This document shows, piece by piece, positions 8,220 through 16,661 of a stretch of 64,000 nucleotides of DNA. The position numbers were made by a program, and so were the translations under genes. The stretch spans positions 5,144,001-5,208,000 of the forward strand of contig NZ_AP023367.1 of assembly GCF_014218335.1 (NCBI RefSeq). Reading direction: 5' to 3'. Under the pieces are notes generated by a model that worked only from the letters and a program-made list of their open reading frames with translations, made no database searches and was not told the DNA's origin. The DNA comes from Anaerocolumna cellulosilytica (GTDB taxonomy: Bacteria; Bacillota; Clostridia; Lachnospirales; Lachnospiraceae). The stretch's first letter is position 1, and every line of letters begins with the position of its first letter.

Positions 8220-8954
8220 CTATTGTGCAGAAGAAACTGAAGTATTTATGTACCTCATGAGTCCAAGATGGATTGCCCAGGCAAGACGTTCCTGATAAGC
8301 TTCATCTATAAGTAAAGCCGCTTCATCACGATTGGACAAATAGCCACATTCCATAATTACAATAGGACATTCCACTTTCTTTAGCATATAGTAACTGTCA
8401 TTGCTTTTGGCTACACGTTTATTGCCGTCCTGTAGGGTTTCTTTCATTTGTGCCTGCATTATCTCAGCATAACTTTTACCTTCCACAGAATTGGTATAGT
8501 AAAAGACTTGAGCTCCCCGTATACTTTCCTGCGTAAAGCTGTTCTGATGAATGCTAATAGCAAGTTCAGCCCGACTGCTATTGATTATATCAACGCGTTT
8601 CCTCATATCCGCAACCTTTTTATTAGAGTCACTCTCTGCGTAAAGTCCTATATCTTCTACCCTTGTCATAATAACCTTAATATCATTTTGCTCCAGAAGC
8701 GCCTTAAGTTTTAAAGCAATGCTTAGGTTAACGTCCTTCTCTTGTGCTCCATTAATTCCAACTTTTCCAGGATCTCTTCCACCGTGTCCAGCATCGATTA
8801 CCATGGTTATCTCTTTCTTATTAGTTGTAAATTCCCCAGTTTGCTGCATAACAATAACAGTGTTGTCTGTCAGTATTAGTACAGACAGACACACCATTAG
8901 TAAAAATAAAATATGAAAATAGTTTTTATTTAATTTCTGTAACCTGCTGCTCAT
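8220..8954 (-). CDS. cwlD: N-acetylmuramoyl-L-alanine amidase CwlD
   Basis: A 244-residue Amidase_3 protein with one N-terminal membrane/signal segment (residues about 14-33). The zinc and catalytic residues are present: His in VIDAGHGGRDPG, Glu in the following QEKDVNLS, His in SIHQNSF, and catalytic Glu in IVIMECGYLSN. Length and layout match CwlD of Bacillus subtilis. With PdaA, CwlD makes muramic-delta-lactam in the spore cortex, so that germination enzymes can recognise it. General Amidase_3 hydrolases usually carry extra wall-binding domains, absent here, which supports CwlD. It lies upstream of the sua5 promoter and next to a GH18 protein that could also act on spore peptidoglycan. Confidence 0.85.
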   Translation of the reverse strand: MSSRLQKLNKNYFHILFLLMVCLSVLILTDNTVIVMQQTGEFTTNKKEITMVIDAGHGGRDPGKVGINGAQEKDVNLSIALKLKALLEQNDIKVIMTRVEDIGLYAESDSNKKVADMRKRVDIINSSRAELAISIHQNSFTQESIRGAQVFYYTNSVEGKSYAEIMQAQMKETLQDGNKRVAKSNDSYYMLKKVECPIVIMECGYLSNRDEAALLIDEAYQERLAWAIHLGLMRYINTSVSSAQ

Positions 8955-9018
8955 AGCCTACCAGCTTTATTATTTTTTACATTCTATGAATAAAACATTC
9001 TGTCTATGAGTCCCATCA

Positions 9019-10725
9019 TTAATTTATATATTTCACAATTATATTCCAGATATTTTCTTTTTCAAGTCCTAGCTTCCAGCCCGCAATACCCGCCACATCA
9101 GCCTGTGTTACTACTTTTAACTTTTCTTCAAATGAGTCTTCTTCTTCCAGCCAGATTCTATATAAGGCATTATCCTTTTTATATTCACCATAGTAAAGAC
9201 CCACATTTTCATCCCAGGCTGCTTCTACGCCATTCTCCTTTAATACTCTTTCAGCACTGGACATTCCAAATGCTTCTGAAGTCACAGTAACAGCTCCATC
9301 TTTCTCCGTTACTTCTTTCCATTGTCGGGTATAAAAAGGTAAGGCCATTATAATTCTTTCTTTTGGTACCATTGCCAGGGTATTCTTTACTGCACCCTCC
9401 ACAAAAGAAAGTGAGGAAACCGGACCGCTTACATCTGAACCGCCATGATGCTCATCATATGCCATAATAATAACATAATCCGCAACAATTCCTTGTTCTT
9501 CCCTGTCATAGTAAGCAGAATAGCTGGTGGGTACATAATTGTCAACGGAAAGAACAATACCATTGCTGCGGCACTTTACGGATAATTCTCTTATGAATTG
9601 AATATAGGACAATCCTGCTGCGGATGGTATTTTCTCAAAATCTATATTAATTCCATCCAAATTATATTTGATAGCCTCTGCTACTAATTCATTCATAAGC
9701 TTTTCTCTTTTGGAAGTATAGGATAATAACTCACCCATGTCTACCTCGGTTGAAAAATCATCCACTAATCCCCAAACCTCAACTCCGTAATTATGAGCTC
9801 TATCCACATAACTCGTATCGGCCAAAGAAGATATATTTCCTTCATTATCGGTAATCTTAAACCACGTCGGAGACACTACATTAACACCCTTGGTTTTTTC
9901 CAAAAGATTTAATAAATTATTATTGGCATCTCTGTTAGTCACCTGGTGCCACACCAAATTTATCTTTTTATCTTTTGATATATGTGTATACTCCGGTGCT
10001 TCAAAATCACTTATTAAAGTCTCATAATAGGATTCCGCCACATGTTTATTTCTTACATAACCAATGACACCGTCTTCTGTCATAACTTTGCTGAAATTAT
10101 TTTTTGCCACTTCACTGGTATCTACATAAGTTAATACCTGACCCGGTACTAATTCTACTAAAATATCACTCTTAATACTATCTTCATATCTTAATTGAGT
10201 TGTTTTTTTAACAGTAGTAAACAGATAGTCGCCCCAGTCATACTGTATCACCAAGCGATTCGGTTCTTTGTACAGTTCATATTCTAAGTCAGAAAATTCT
10301 TTTACAAATTCTATGGCTATGTATACAGTACTGTTTTTAACCTTAACAATCGTATAGCTGGTTTCTTTCTTGCTTTTATTGACAAGATAGGAATTACCGC
10401 CAAGCTCTGCTCGGATAATTTCAGAAGGAGTTGTATAGCTTAATACATTTTCCTTTGCATCCCAATAAAACCTCTTATTAAACATAGCAGTAACAGTATC
10501 ATAATCCAGATATATGGTTGAATCCTCAATCAATGCTTTCTTTTCGTAGATACTATCCTGCATAATAACGAAAGCCTCTTCTTCAGAAACCTGATAGTAA
10601 TCTGTTAGCTCCATACTCTTCTTGCTTGGTGTAAATTTACTGATAAGTGCTGCACCAACTGCTATTATTATAATTAGTAAAGCAATGGTAGTACCGATTA
10701 CTGCCTGCTTTGCCTGTCTTTTCAT
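9019..10725 (-). CDS. Membrane-anchored GH18-family glycosidase, YaaH/SleL-like catalytic domain
   Basis: A 568-residue protein. Residues about 10-30 form an N-terminal anchor. Residues 40-165 have repeated short strands like copper-amine-oxidase N-terminal-type wall domains, and about 175-235 is SH3-like (LVPGQVLTYVDTS... GVIGYVRNKHV). From about residue 250 there is a GH18 TIM barrel with INLVWHQ, the catalytic signature LDGINIDFEKIP (glutamate at its end) and YVIIMAYDEHHGG. The variant DGINxDFE is usual for the spore-peptidoglycan GH18 group (SleL/YaaH). It probably cleaves peptidoglycan outside the cell; spore versus vegetative role is inferred from the cwlD neighbour. AGGAGG precedes the ATG. 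Confidence 0.85.
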   Translation of the reverse strand: MKRQAKQAVIGTTIALLIIIIAVGAALISKFTPSKKSMELTDYYQVSEEEAFVIMQDSIYEKKALIEDSTIYLDYDTVTAMFNKRFYWDAKENVLSYTTPSEIIRAELGGNSYLVNKSKKETSYTIVKVKNSTVYIAIEFVKEFSDLEYELYKEPNRLVIQYDWGDYLFTTVKKTTQLRYEDSIKSDILVELVPGQVLTYVDTSEVAKNNFSKVMTEDGVIGYVRNKHVAESYYETLISDFEAPEYTHISKDKKINLVWHQVTNRDANNNLLNLLEKTKGVNVVSPTWFKITDNEGNISSLADTSYVDRAHNYGVEVWGLVDDFSTEVDMGELLSYTSKREKLMNELVAEAIKYNLDGINIDFEKIPSAAGLSYIQFIRELSVKCRSNGIVLSVDNYVPTSYSAYYDREEQGIVADYVIIMAYDEHHGGSDVSGPVSSLSFVEGAVKNTLAMVPKERIIMALPFYTRQWKEVTEKDGAVTVTSEAFGMSSAERVLKENGVEAAWDENVGLYYGEYKKDNALYRIWLEEEDSFEEKLKVVTQADVAGIAGWKLGLEKENIWNIIVKYIN

Positions 10726-11407
10726 ACAAATCCTCCTGTATTATCCTTACATTAGAGAGCCTCACTCCACACAAAAAAGCTACTCATGTTCATTTGTCTT
10801 TCATTACCTAGTGTATCTGATTATTACTTGTTACAAGCGTTATCAGACTCACCCTAAGTAGTCATGCTTTTTATTATAGCATTGAATTGTACTATCGTCA
10901 TTATCAAATTCGACTTTTTTATAAATTTTCCACCAATTCCTAGGATTGAACTAAATACTGCTTGTTCCAAAATAAAGTTATACTTTGTAAAGACAAGGAA
11001 CCCTCTTGGGGTGTGGTGCTACTACACACCTAAAACGTAATATAAAAAGAAATAGGAATGCCTTGGGACTTAGGCACTCCTTTTCTATCAGCAATAAATT
11101 ATTATCTTTACTCCTTATGAAGTATTGAGGATACTATATTCAGGTCTTTTATTTTACACGTATTGCATACCGTAATCTGATTAGCGGTAACACTACAACG
11201 AATTGTTGCATTTCGCTTCACAGTAAAATTAATAGCCTTGTTTCTTATGATTAGCCGGCCTATAAAAATTCTGGTGCTCTGACAAACAGGTTAGTAGTTA
11301 CAAATAGGATAAGAAGGTCTTGTGATATGTTATCATAAAGTAACGTTTAGCCGGCTTACATCTAGAATTGTTTTTATGGAGTTTCTTATTGCTGGAAGGA
11401 TAAAACG
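10726..11407. other. Intergenic region without a recognisable gene
   Basis: About 680 bases between the GH18 gene and the 215-residue P-loop-like gene. It holds the terminator-like hairpin at 11055-11085 and a small hairpin near 11009-11030 (GGTGTG with CACACC). The rest is AT-rich with only very short reading frames and no good ribosome binding site. I see no known RNA family; part of it may be the 3' leader-out of the kinase transcript. Confidence 0.5.
11055..11090. terminator. Terminator-like hairpin
   Basis: GGAATGCC (11055-11062) pairs with GGCACTCC (11073-11080) with one mismatch. T-rich sequence follows on both strands (TTTTCTAT on plus; TATTTCTTTTTAT on minus). It could end the minus transcript of the kinase locus. 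Confidence 0.6.
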
Positions 11408-12055
11408 TTAGATGAATTTTCGAAAAAAATGAATCATATTCTGGGAAAGCAAAAAGGGATCCGGCTCATAGGGAACACCATACATGCTTCTTCCAAATTC
11501 TCTTCCGGCAGCTTTTATCTGCTTTTCTGCTGCAAAAGGGATGGCATATATCCATGAGTCACTTGTTTTTATCTCTTTTGAGACAGTAAGGAAATTCATA
11601 AACTTGTGTTTTTTCCATGCTGCCAGACTACTGACTACTATTTTTATATCACATCGCAGGAACTCATTGATATTCTTCCAGTCCGAACCAAAATCCAGAA
11701 TCAGACACTGATATCTGTCATTCATTATATCTACAAGGTTTTTACTGTCTTTCTGAGGATAGAAAGTCACACGGTGAACCGTATAGGAATCTTCCTCCAT
11801 AGACTCTTCTTCGCCACCATAAAAATATGATTTAAGACTACTAATATCTGAGGAAGATGGTTGTTTATCCCCAACTTCTATATAGGCTGTTCTATGACCC
11901 AGCCATTCGCTTAAATAGGTCGCCAGCATAAGCCCTAAGTGGGTTACTCCGACATTTTGATGTGTACCTGTTATTCCTATTATCAGCTTCCCCTGTTTAT
12001 ATTCTTTTCTAATACGCTTCATTAGCATTGGCTGTCTTTTCACTCTACCAGACAT
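11408..12055 (-). CDS. Stand-alone P-loop-like (MinD/CpaE-type) protein lacking the Walker lysine
   Basis: A 215-residue protein homologous to the C-terminal domain of the kinase encoded just upstream. Shared features: an N-terminal strand-loop GITGTHQNVGVTHLG in the place of a deviant Walker A, where the GK[ST] lysine is missing; a Walker-B-like strand ending LILDFG; and a C-terminal V-P-Y-E-P-D-P-F motif (kinase: I-P-Y-E-P-D-P-F). No membrane segment. The start is uncertain: the ATG at 12055 lies very close to its AAAGG, and a GTG four codons in is possible. It lies 48 bases after the ATG-kinase stop and is surely co-transcribed. Function unknown; nucleotide binding is doubtful. Confidence 0.75.
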   Translation of the reverse strand: MSGRVKRQPMLMKRIRKEYKQGKLIIGITGTHQNVGVTHLGLMLATYLSEWLGHRTAYIEVGDKQPSSSDISSLKSYFYGGEEESMEEDSYTVHRVTFYPQKDSKNLVDIMNDRYQCLILDFGSDWKNINEFLRCDIKIVVSSLAAWKKHKFMNFLTVSKEIKTSDSWIYAIPFAAEKQIKAAGREFGRSMYGVPYEPDPFLLSQNMIHFFRKFI

Positions 12056-12103
12056 TCCTTTCTGACTCCATTTTTGTGTGACAGGACTCTATTACCTTTC
12101 ACC

Positions 12104-13459
12104 TTATCCATATAACAGGTTTGATATAAAGTCCATTACATACTCATTTCCTTTTCCTTTAAAGGGATCTGGTTCATAGGGAATCCGGCTTGTTTTAAAT
12201 TGACCCATTGCACCAGCTACTAAAGCATACTGTTTTCCATTCAGATAATTAAACAAAAACCTTATATCCTCTTCCGGTTCAATCTGCTTTAAAATTTCTT
12301 CCGTATATTGAAGCTCCCATTCTTTGCCCCCTGATACAATTAATTTATGATCTGCCTCTAAAAAATCCGTAATGTTTTCTTTGGTAAGGCAGCCAAAATC
12401 CATAACAGTGAACGGATATAACTCTTTATTATATGCATTTTCCAGGCTGGTTTCCGGTAGAAGATTACATCCGAATAATCGGTGTACACCGTGTCTTGTC
12501 TTATTATTCTGGTATCTGCTTAAAAGACTGTGAAGCTGTCCTGATTTGTTTTTTTCGATATACAAACCATTCTTATGGTGGGCGCATAAGTAAGAGGTGA
12601 GTAAAAATGCTAAATGGGTAGTACCAATCCTTTGTTGTGTTCCTGCAACTGCAATATGAAGGGTTTCATTGGATTTCTCTTTACTGGATACTTTACTTCG
12701 CTTCAGTTCTGATAATTTTTTATTTAGAGCTGCAACAGAAGGATAACGGAAAGAAGAATTGGCACGTAAGCAGCGTTGAATGCAGTTTGCTAATGCCTTA
12801 CTGCATTGCAGCTCCAGATTTTTTCTTGCAGCCTGTCCCAATTCAAGTTCATAGGGATAGCCTGTTACAATATAATAGAGTAAAGCACCGATGCCATAAA
12901 TATCAGTCCTTTCATCCGGGGTGGTTTTCGTATATAGTTCAGGTGCTGCGTAGCCTTTTGTACCAAGAGAAAAACTTCTCTTGTGTACTTCCTTTTTTGG
13001 TACAGATGCTCCAAAATCAATTAATCTAACCACACCGTCTGAAATTATCAGGTTGTCCGGCTTTAAATCCAAGTATAATATGGGATTATTTAAGGAATAT
13101 AAATAAGAAAATAAATCACAGAGTCCTGCAGCTATCTCTATAACAGATTGTTCCGGAAGCCGTCCCTTTGACTCACGGAATTCAGATAAAGATTCCCCTT
13201 CAATATACTGCTCTATAATATAGGAATAGGAGTTATCCTCCTCTACATCATAAATAACCGGTATACAGGGATGTTTCAGATTTTTTAAAATATTTGCTTC
13301 ATGAAGCAGTTGTCCATGAAGTATATGGTTTTTACTAATTCTTTTAATTGCCCTAAGAGTATGCAGCTTAATATGCTCAGCCAAAAAGACTTCTGCACTA
13401 CCGCCTTTTCCCAGTGGTCTGATTATTAGGTATTTCTGAAACCAGATTTGATTTGCCAT
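12104..13459 (-). CDS. Ser/Thr protein kinase fused to a lysine-less P-loop-like domain
   Basis: About 451 residues. The N-terminal Hanks-type kinase domain is complete: glycine loop GKGGSAEV, lysine in RAIKRI, catalytic loop YLDLKPDNLI, LIDFGAS (DFG) and AAPEL (APE). Instead of the usual membrane segment and PASTA repeats, about residues 270-451 form a second domain with VAGTQQRIGTTHLAF (Walker A position without lysine), VMDFG and IPYEPDPF. A TTG at 13495 extends the frame, but AAGGAG sits directly before the ATG at 13459. The downstream gene encodes the second domain alone. Similar kinases occur near Tad/Flp pilus loci in this family (from memory); no pilus genes are seen here. Confidence 0.85.
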   Translation of the reverse strand: MANQIWFQKYLIIRPLGKGGSAEVFLAEHIKLHTLRAIKRISKNHILHGQLLHEANILKNLKHPCIPVIYDVEEDNSYSYIIEQYIEGESLSEFRESKGRLPEQSVIEIAAGLCDLFSYLYSLNNPILYLDLKPDNLIISDGVVRLIDFGASVPKKEVHKRSFSLGTKGYAAPELYTKTTPDERTDIYGIGALLYYIVTGYPYELELGQAARKNLELQCSKALANCIQRCLRANSSFRYPSVAALNKKLSELKRSKVSSKEKSNETLHIAVAGTQQRIGTTHLAFLLTSYLCAHHKNGLYIEKNKSGQLHSLLSRYQNNKTRHGVHRLFGCNLLPETSLENAYNKELYPFTVMDFGCLTKENITDFLEADHKLIVSGGKEWELQYTEEILKQIEPEEDIRFLFNYLNGKQYALVAGAMGQFKTSRIPYEPDPFKGKGNEYVMDFISNLLYG

Positions 13460-14067
13460 TTTCTCCTTTCTGCGGATATACCAGACGAAATCCAATTACC
13501 CATATAGTTATTATACCCATTTAAAATCTTTTTCTCAATCCTTTCTTAGCTGTTACGGTGCCAAAAATTTTGAATGTTTTATAGTAAATTTAACATAATA
13601 TTTTATGCTATTTATTGAAATACCTATAAAATTATAAGGTAAATATATACAAATTAATGATAGTAATATATCCTAATTATACAAATCAGAAGTAACCCCA
13701 CTCTAAGCCTTATTGCCCTTTTTCCAATACCTGGTATTGAGGGTGGATTTGTAATGTTTATGCTCTCCCGGCATATATTATAAACAGATATACAGTTAGC
13801 ATATCTTGTTAGTTATACTTTTACTAAAACTTTCGCGCCTTGACCTCAGTAATTCATATTAAACTTAGTAATTTTTATACCTTTTGAAAACCTAGTATAA
13901 TTGTAGGATGAACTCATTTCATGGTGTAAAAAATCACTTGACTAACTTAATTATTTAAATTATACTTTGTTTACAACATAACTATAGCTATCTTTATATC
14001 TTGTACTATATCATGTTGCAGCACTTAATTGTTTATGAGGCCAGCACATAGAAAAGGATGTGATTCT
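13460..14067. other. AT-rich divergent intergenic region
   Basis: About 600 bases between the divergent kinase and mecA genes. Apart from the mecA promoter at 13938-13966 and a short palindrome near 13721-13735 (CAATACC/GGTATTG) I see no gene, RNA or repeat. Confidence 0.5.
13938..13966 (+). promoter_or_regulatory. Sigma-A promoter for mecA
   Basis: TTGACT at 13938-13943 and TATACT at 13961-13966, with a 17-base spacer. About 100 bases upstream of the mecA start. Confidence 0.75.
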
Positions 14068-14850
14068 ATGAAGATAGAGAAAATTAGCGATCGCCAGATT
14101 CGCTGTACTTTAAGCAGAGATGATTTAGTGGATCGAGAATTACGAATTAGTGAACTTGCTTACGGAAGTGAAAAAGCAAAGGCCCTGTTTCGAGATATGA
14201 TGCAACAGGCTAACTATGAGTTTGGTTTCGAAGCCGAGGACATTCCTTTGATGATAGAAGCCATTCCGGTGTCGCCTGAATGTTTAATATTAGTGATAAC
14301 TAAAGTAGAAGACCCTGATGAACTGGATACCCGTTTTTCCAAGTTTTCACCCGATTCTGATGACCACGATGATTTATACGAGGATGATTCAGAAGAATCT
14401 TATGCTGACGAAATTATCAACACGTTTGGACAGATGGATGAGTTATTGGGAGAATCTACTGAGGAAGAAAAAGAAGATTTTGTTCCACTTGCAGAAGCAT
14501 TATCCATTAATAAGGAAGAACCCCACGAAGATCAGAAAAGCGTCTCCTATCAAACAAATTTGATGAAAGTATATTCTTTCAAGACTTTGAATGAAGTAAC
14601 AAAACTATCCTGTGTCATTAGTAATTATTACAGTGGTAATAACAGTTTATATAAAAATCCGGTAAGTTCCTTATACTATTTGGTAATTACCAAATCAGAC
14701 CACACTCCGGAAGAGTTTAATAAAATCTGTAATATTATATCTGAATATGGCCGAACAGAGCGTACAACTTACGCTAGCCCATATTTTTATGATGAACATT
14801 TTGACAGTATTATTAAAGATAATGCTACACAAATTTTATCTGCAATCTAA
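14068..14850 (+). CDS. mecA: Adaptor protein MecA
   Basis: About 260 residues. MecA is the adaptor that delivers substrates to the ClpC AAA+ unfoldase. The N-terminal substrate-binding region MKIEKISDRQIRCTLSRDDL and SEKAKALFRDMMQQANYEFGF match the family. A long acidic linker (D/E/S-rich, about residues 95-150) precedes the C-terminal ClpC-binding domain with YYLVITK and NKICNIISEYG. It is somewhat longer than the 218-residue Bacillus protein, mostly in the linker. A TTG start at 14029 is possible, but AAAAGGA lies nine bases before the ATG at 14068. It is monocistronic, with its own promoter and terminator. Confidence 0.93.
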   Translation: MKIEKISDRQIRCTLSRDDLVDRELRISELAYGSEKAKALFRDMMQQANYEFGFEAEDIPLMIEAIPVSPECLILVITKVEDPDELDTRFSKFSPDSDDHDDLYEDDSEESYADEIINTFGQMDELLGESTEEEKEDFVPLAEALSINKEEPHEDQKSVSYQTNLMKVYSFKTLNEVTKLSCVISNYYSGNNSLYKNPVSSLYYLVITKSDHTPEEFNKICNIISEYGRTERTTYASPYFYDEHFDSIIKDNATQILSAI

Positions 14851-14985
14851 TCATAATAGATATTGAATAGTTCTGTAAATTTGTATCTAAATTTAAATAT
14901 TGATATAATAACTTTTACACAGAAAATTAGCTTGAACAGGATATTTGTTATAATTATATTCATGTATCTGGCATAGCTATAAATG

Positions 14986-15033
14986 AAAAACAGACCGAAT
15001 CCAAGGTAATCCTTGTCTTACGGTCTGTTTTTC
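14986..15033. terminator. Bidirectional terminator between mecA and the DUF1858 gene
   Basis: AAAAACAGACCG (14986-14997) pairs perfectly with CGGTCTGTTTTT (15021-15032). A-run on one side and T-run on the other serve both convergent genes. Confidence 0.9.
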
Positions 15034-15059
15034 TATGGCAATGCGCCATCTATGCATTA

Positions 15060-15263
15060 TTATTTATTCTGAAGATATTCATTGATTGTTGATAATAATA
15101 CATCTGCATCCATTCCATGTACCATCGCAGCTTCTTCTAAGGATTCTCCCTGAGATGAAGGGCAGCCGATACAATGCATACCGGAAGCTAATAAAATAGA
15201 AACAACTCCCTGATCAACATTGATGATTTCACCAATTGTCATGTCTTTTGATACCTGTGCCAT
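15060..15263 (-). CDS. DUF1858 / redox-disulfide domain protein
   Basis: A 67-residue cytoplasmic protein made of one DUF1858 domain: [30 protein letters not shown] with a CxxC pair, then [15 protein letters not shown]. This family includes the hybrid-cluster-protein-associated redox disulfide proteins. The CxxC suggests thiol-disulfide exchange or metal handling; no partner is known here, and no hybrid cluster protein is nearby. It is divergent from a small ferredoxin, and both are likely part of anaerobic redox metabolism. AGGAGG precedes the ATG. Confidence 0.88.
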   Translation of the reverse strand: MAQVSKDMTIGEIINVDQGVVSILLASGMHCIGCPSSQGESLEEAAMVHGMDADVLLSTINEYLQNK

Positions 15264-15291
15264 AATGATTCCTCCTTTAGTTTATCTATAA

Positions 15292-15320
15292 ACTATACTA
15301 GTTAATTTGTTTGTTAACAA
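15292..15320 (-). promoter_or_regulatory. Probable promoter of the DUF1858 gene
   Basis: On the minus strand TTGTTA (15315-15320) and TATAGT (15292-15297) are separated by 17 bases, about 30 bases before the start codon. Confidence 0.5.
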
Positions 15321-15475
15321 TTTCATTATAATCTAAGTTGCTTTATGCGTCAAGGTAGTATTTTCTATGTAATCCTCCAAATTCTTTGCCTAAATTTGTT
15401 GCATATTTAACTTGTATTATACCGTAATTTATATTAAAATAAAGATTGAAAATAATATATAGGAGGTACATAATT

Positions 15476-15643
15476 ATGGCATATAAAATTTCTGATGAAT
15501 GTATTAGCTGCGGAGCTTGTGCAGGAGAATGTCCAGTTGGAGCTATTTCCGAAGGCGCTAGCCACTATGAAATCGATGCTGATTCCTGTCTGGATTGTGG
15601 TGCTTGCGCTGCTACATGTCCAACAGGAGCAATTGAGGCTTAA
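15476..15643 (+). CDS. 2[4Fe-4S] ferredoxin
   Basis: A 55-residue clostridial-type ferredoxin, an electron carrier in anaerobic metabolism. Two CxxCxxCxxxCP motifs are seen: CISCGACAGECP and CLDCGACAATCP, each able to bind one [4Fe-4S] cluster with crosswise ligation. AGGAGG at 15461-15466 fixes the ATG at 15476; the frame extends upstream to 15446 but without a better site. It is monocistronic, with a hairpin at 15661-15694. Confidence 0.97.
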   Translation: MAYKISDECISCGACAGECPVGAISEGASHYEIDADSCLDCGACAATCPTGAIEA

Positions 15644-15660
15644 TATATTCAAACACTTAT

Positions 15661-15700
15661 GGACTGTTGTCTTAACAAACAAGAACAACAGTCCATAATT
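15661..15700 (+). terminator. Terminator of the ferredoxin gene
   Basis: A perfect 10-bp stem, GGACTGTTGT (15661-15670) with ACAACAGTCC (15685-15694), followed by ATAATTTTAT. Confidence 0.75.
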
Positions 15701-16372
15701 TTATGTATAACTTTTTTTAGTAAATATCCCTTTCTTCTTTTTTATTCGTTCACTCTTGCCTGCAGCGATTTCTGCACGACCTTGCTGGATTTCTCTCAGA
15801 GTTCGGTCGAACTGCTTAAATCTTTCTTCTTCACGCTCTTCCTTTACTTTCAGTAGATAATCCATCTCTTTTATAACACTAGTAGTAATGGATTCACTTA
15901 ACACGTCTGATAATGCCTCATTATTATCTTCAATGGCCTCTGTTATTAATCTGCCCATGATATTTTTAAACTGCTCCAGTCTTTGTGATGACTTTTCCAC
16001 TATCATATCCTGTGCTTCATTTGGCTCTTCATCTTCTTGTACGGCCAATGCTGATTGTACGGCTTCACCTGCAATATCATCCATATATTTTTTATCCCAC
16101 TCTTGCTGCATTTTCTCTACTTCTACTTTCCCCAGCCTTCCCAGTCTTTGAATCTCCGGTAATAGCATTTTAATGGCCCGTAGCTGATAGCCTTTTTCCT
16201 TGAGGATTTTAACAGCCTTTAGAACTTCAATATCCTCCTCCCTATAATATCTATGCCCCATCTCATTCCTTAGTATATGTATATTCAATTCTTCTTCCCA
16301 GTATCGTAATGTATGTTGTTCCACATCAATTCTTTTTGAGGCCTCTGATATCATATATCGAGTATCGTGCAT
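15701..16372 (-). CDS. MerR-family transcriptional regulator with long coiled-coil tail
   Basis: A 223-residue protein. The N-terminal winged helix-turn-helix has the MerR pattern YMISEASKRIDVEQHTLRYWEEE, then NEMGHRYYREEDIEVLKAVKILKEKGYQLRAIK. The rest (about 85-223) is highly charged and helical (E/K/R/Q rich), ending in IKKKKGIFTKK. No cysteine or ligand-binding pocket is visible, so it resembles the RacA/DUF3967-type members that act as DNA-binding structural or partition proteins as much as effector-responsive regulators. GAGGAGG precedes the ATG. Target unknown. Confidence 0.85.
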   Translation of the reverse strand: MHDTRYMISEASKRIDVEQHTLRYWEEELNIHILRNEMGHRYYREEDIEVLKAVKILKEKGYQLRAIKMLLPEIQRLGRLGKVEVEKMQQEWDKKYMDDIAGEAVQSALAVQEDEEPNEAQDMIVEKSSQRLEQFKNIMGRLITEAIEDNNEALSDVLSESITTSVIKEMDYLLKVKEEREEERFKQFDRTLREIQQGRAEIAAGKSERIKKKKGIFTKKSYT

Positions 16373-16415
16373 AATCTTCCTCCTCGGTTAATTGTAATAT
16401 TTTTACACTCATTTA

Positions 16416-16443
16416 ATTATATCATAGGCATCTTTCATTGCAA
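16416..16443 (-). promoter_or_regulatory. Promoter of the MerR-type gene
   Basis: On the minus strand TTGCAA (16438-16443), 16-base spacer, TATAAT (16416-16421), about 45 bases before the start codon. Confidence 0.6.
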
Positions 16444-16565
16444 TATACTAGAAGTAATTTCTTAATTATCTTATCGACAGTAACAGTCAGCAGCTTGTCC
16501 TACCCACCACCCCTTGACATATTAAAACAGCATCATATTTTTCTTAACATTCCCTGTTAATAAAT

Positions 16566-16600
16566 AAAAACCGCCAGAGCTCAATTTCTGAGTTCTGGCG
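16566..16600 (-). terminator. Terminator of the gdpP-rplI-dnaB operon
   Basis: A 12-bp stem with one mismatch (CGCCAGAGCTCA with TGAGTTCTGGCG), and on the minus strand it is followed by GTTTTTATTTATT. It lies about 60 bases after the dnaB stop. Confidence 0.85.
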
Positions 16601-16661
16601 TATATAATATATCTATATATCTTCTTATTTCTTATTATGTTGTCTAATTTACTCTTAAATT

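Noticed and set aside
10980-11090. Possible riboswitch or known small RNA
   Set aside because: Two hairpins and T-runs are there, but I could not match the conserved bases of any class I know (c-di-GMP, SAM, guanidine, preQ1, 6S).
11408-13459. Part of a Tad/Flp pilus locus
   Set aside because: Kinase and CpaE-like features suggest it, but no CpaF, TadB/C, prepilin peptidase or Flp gene is present in the window.
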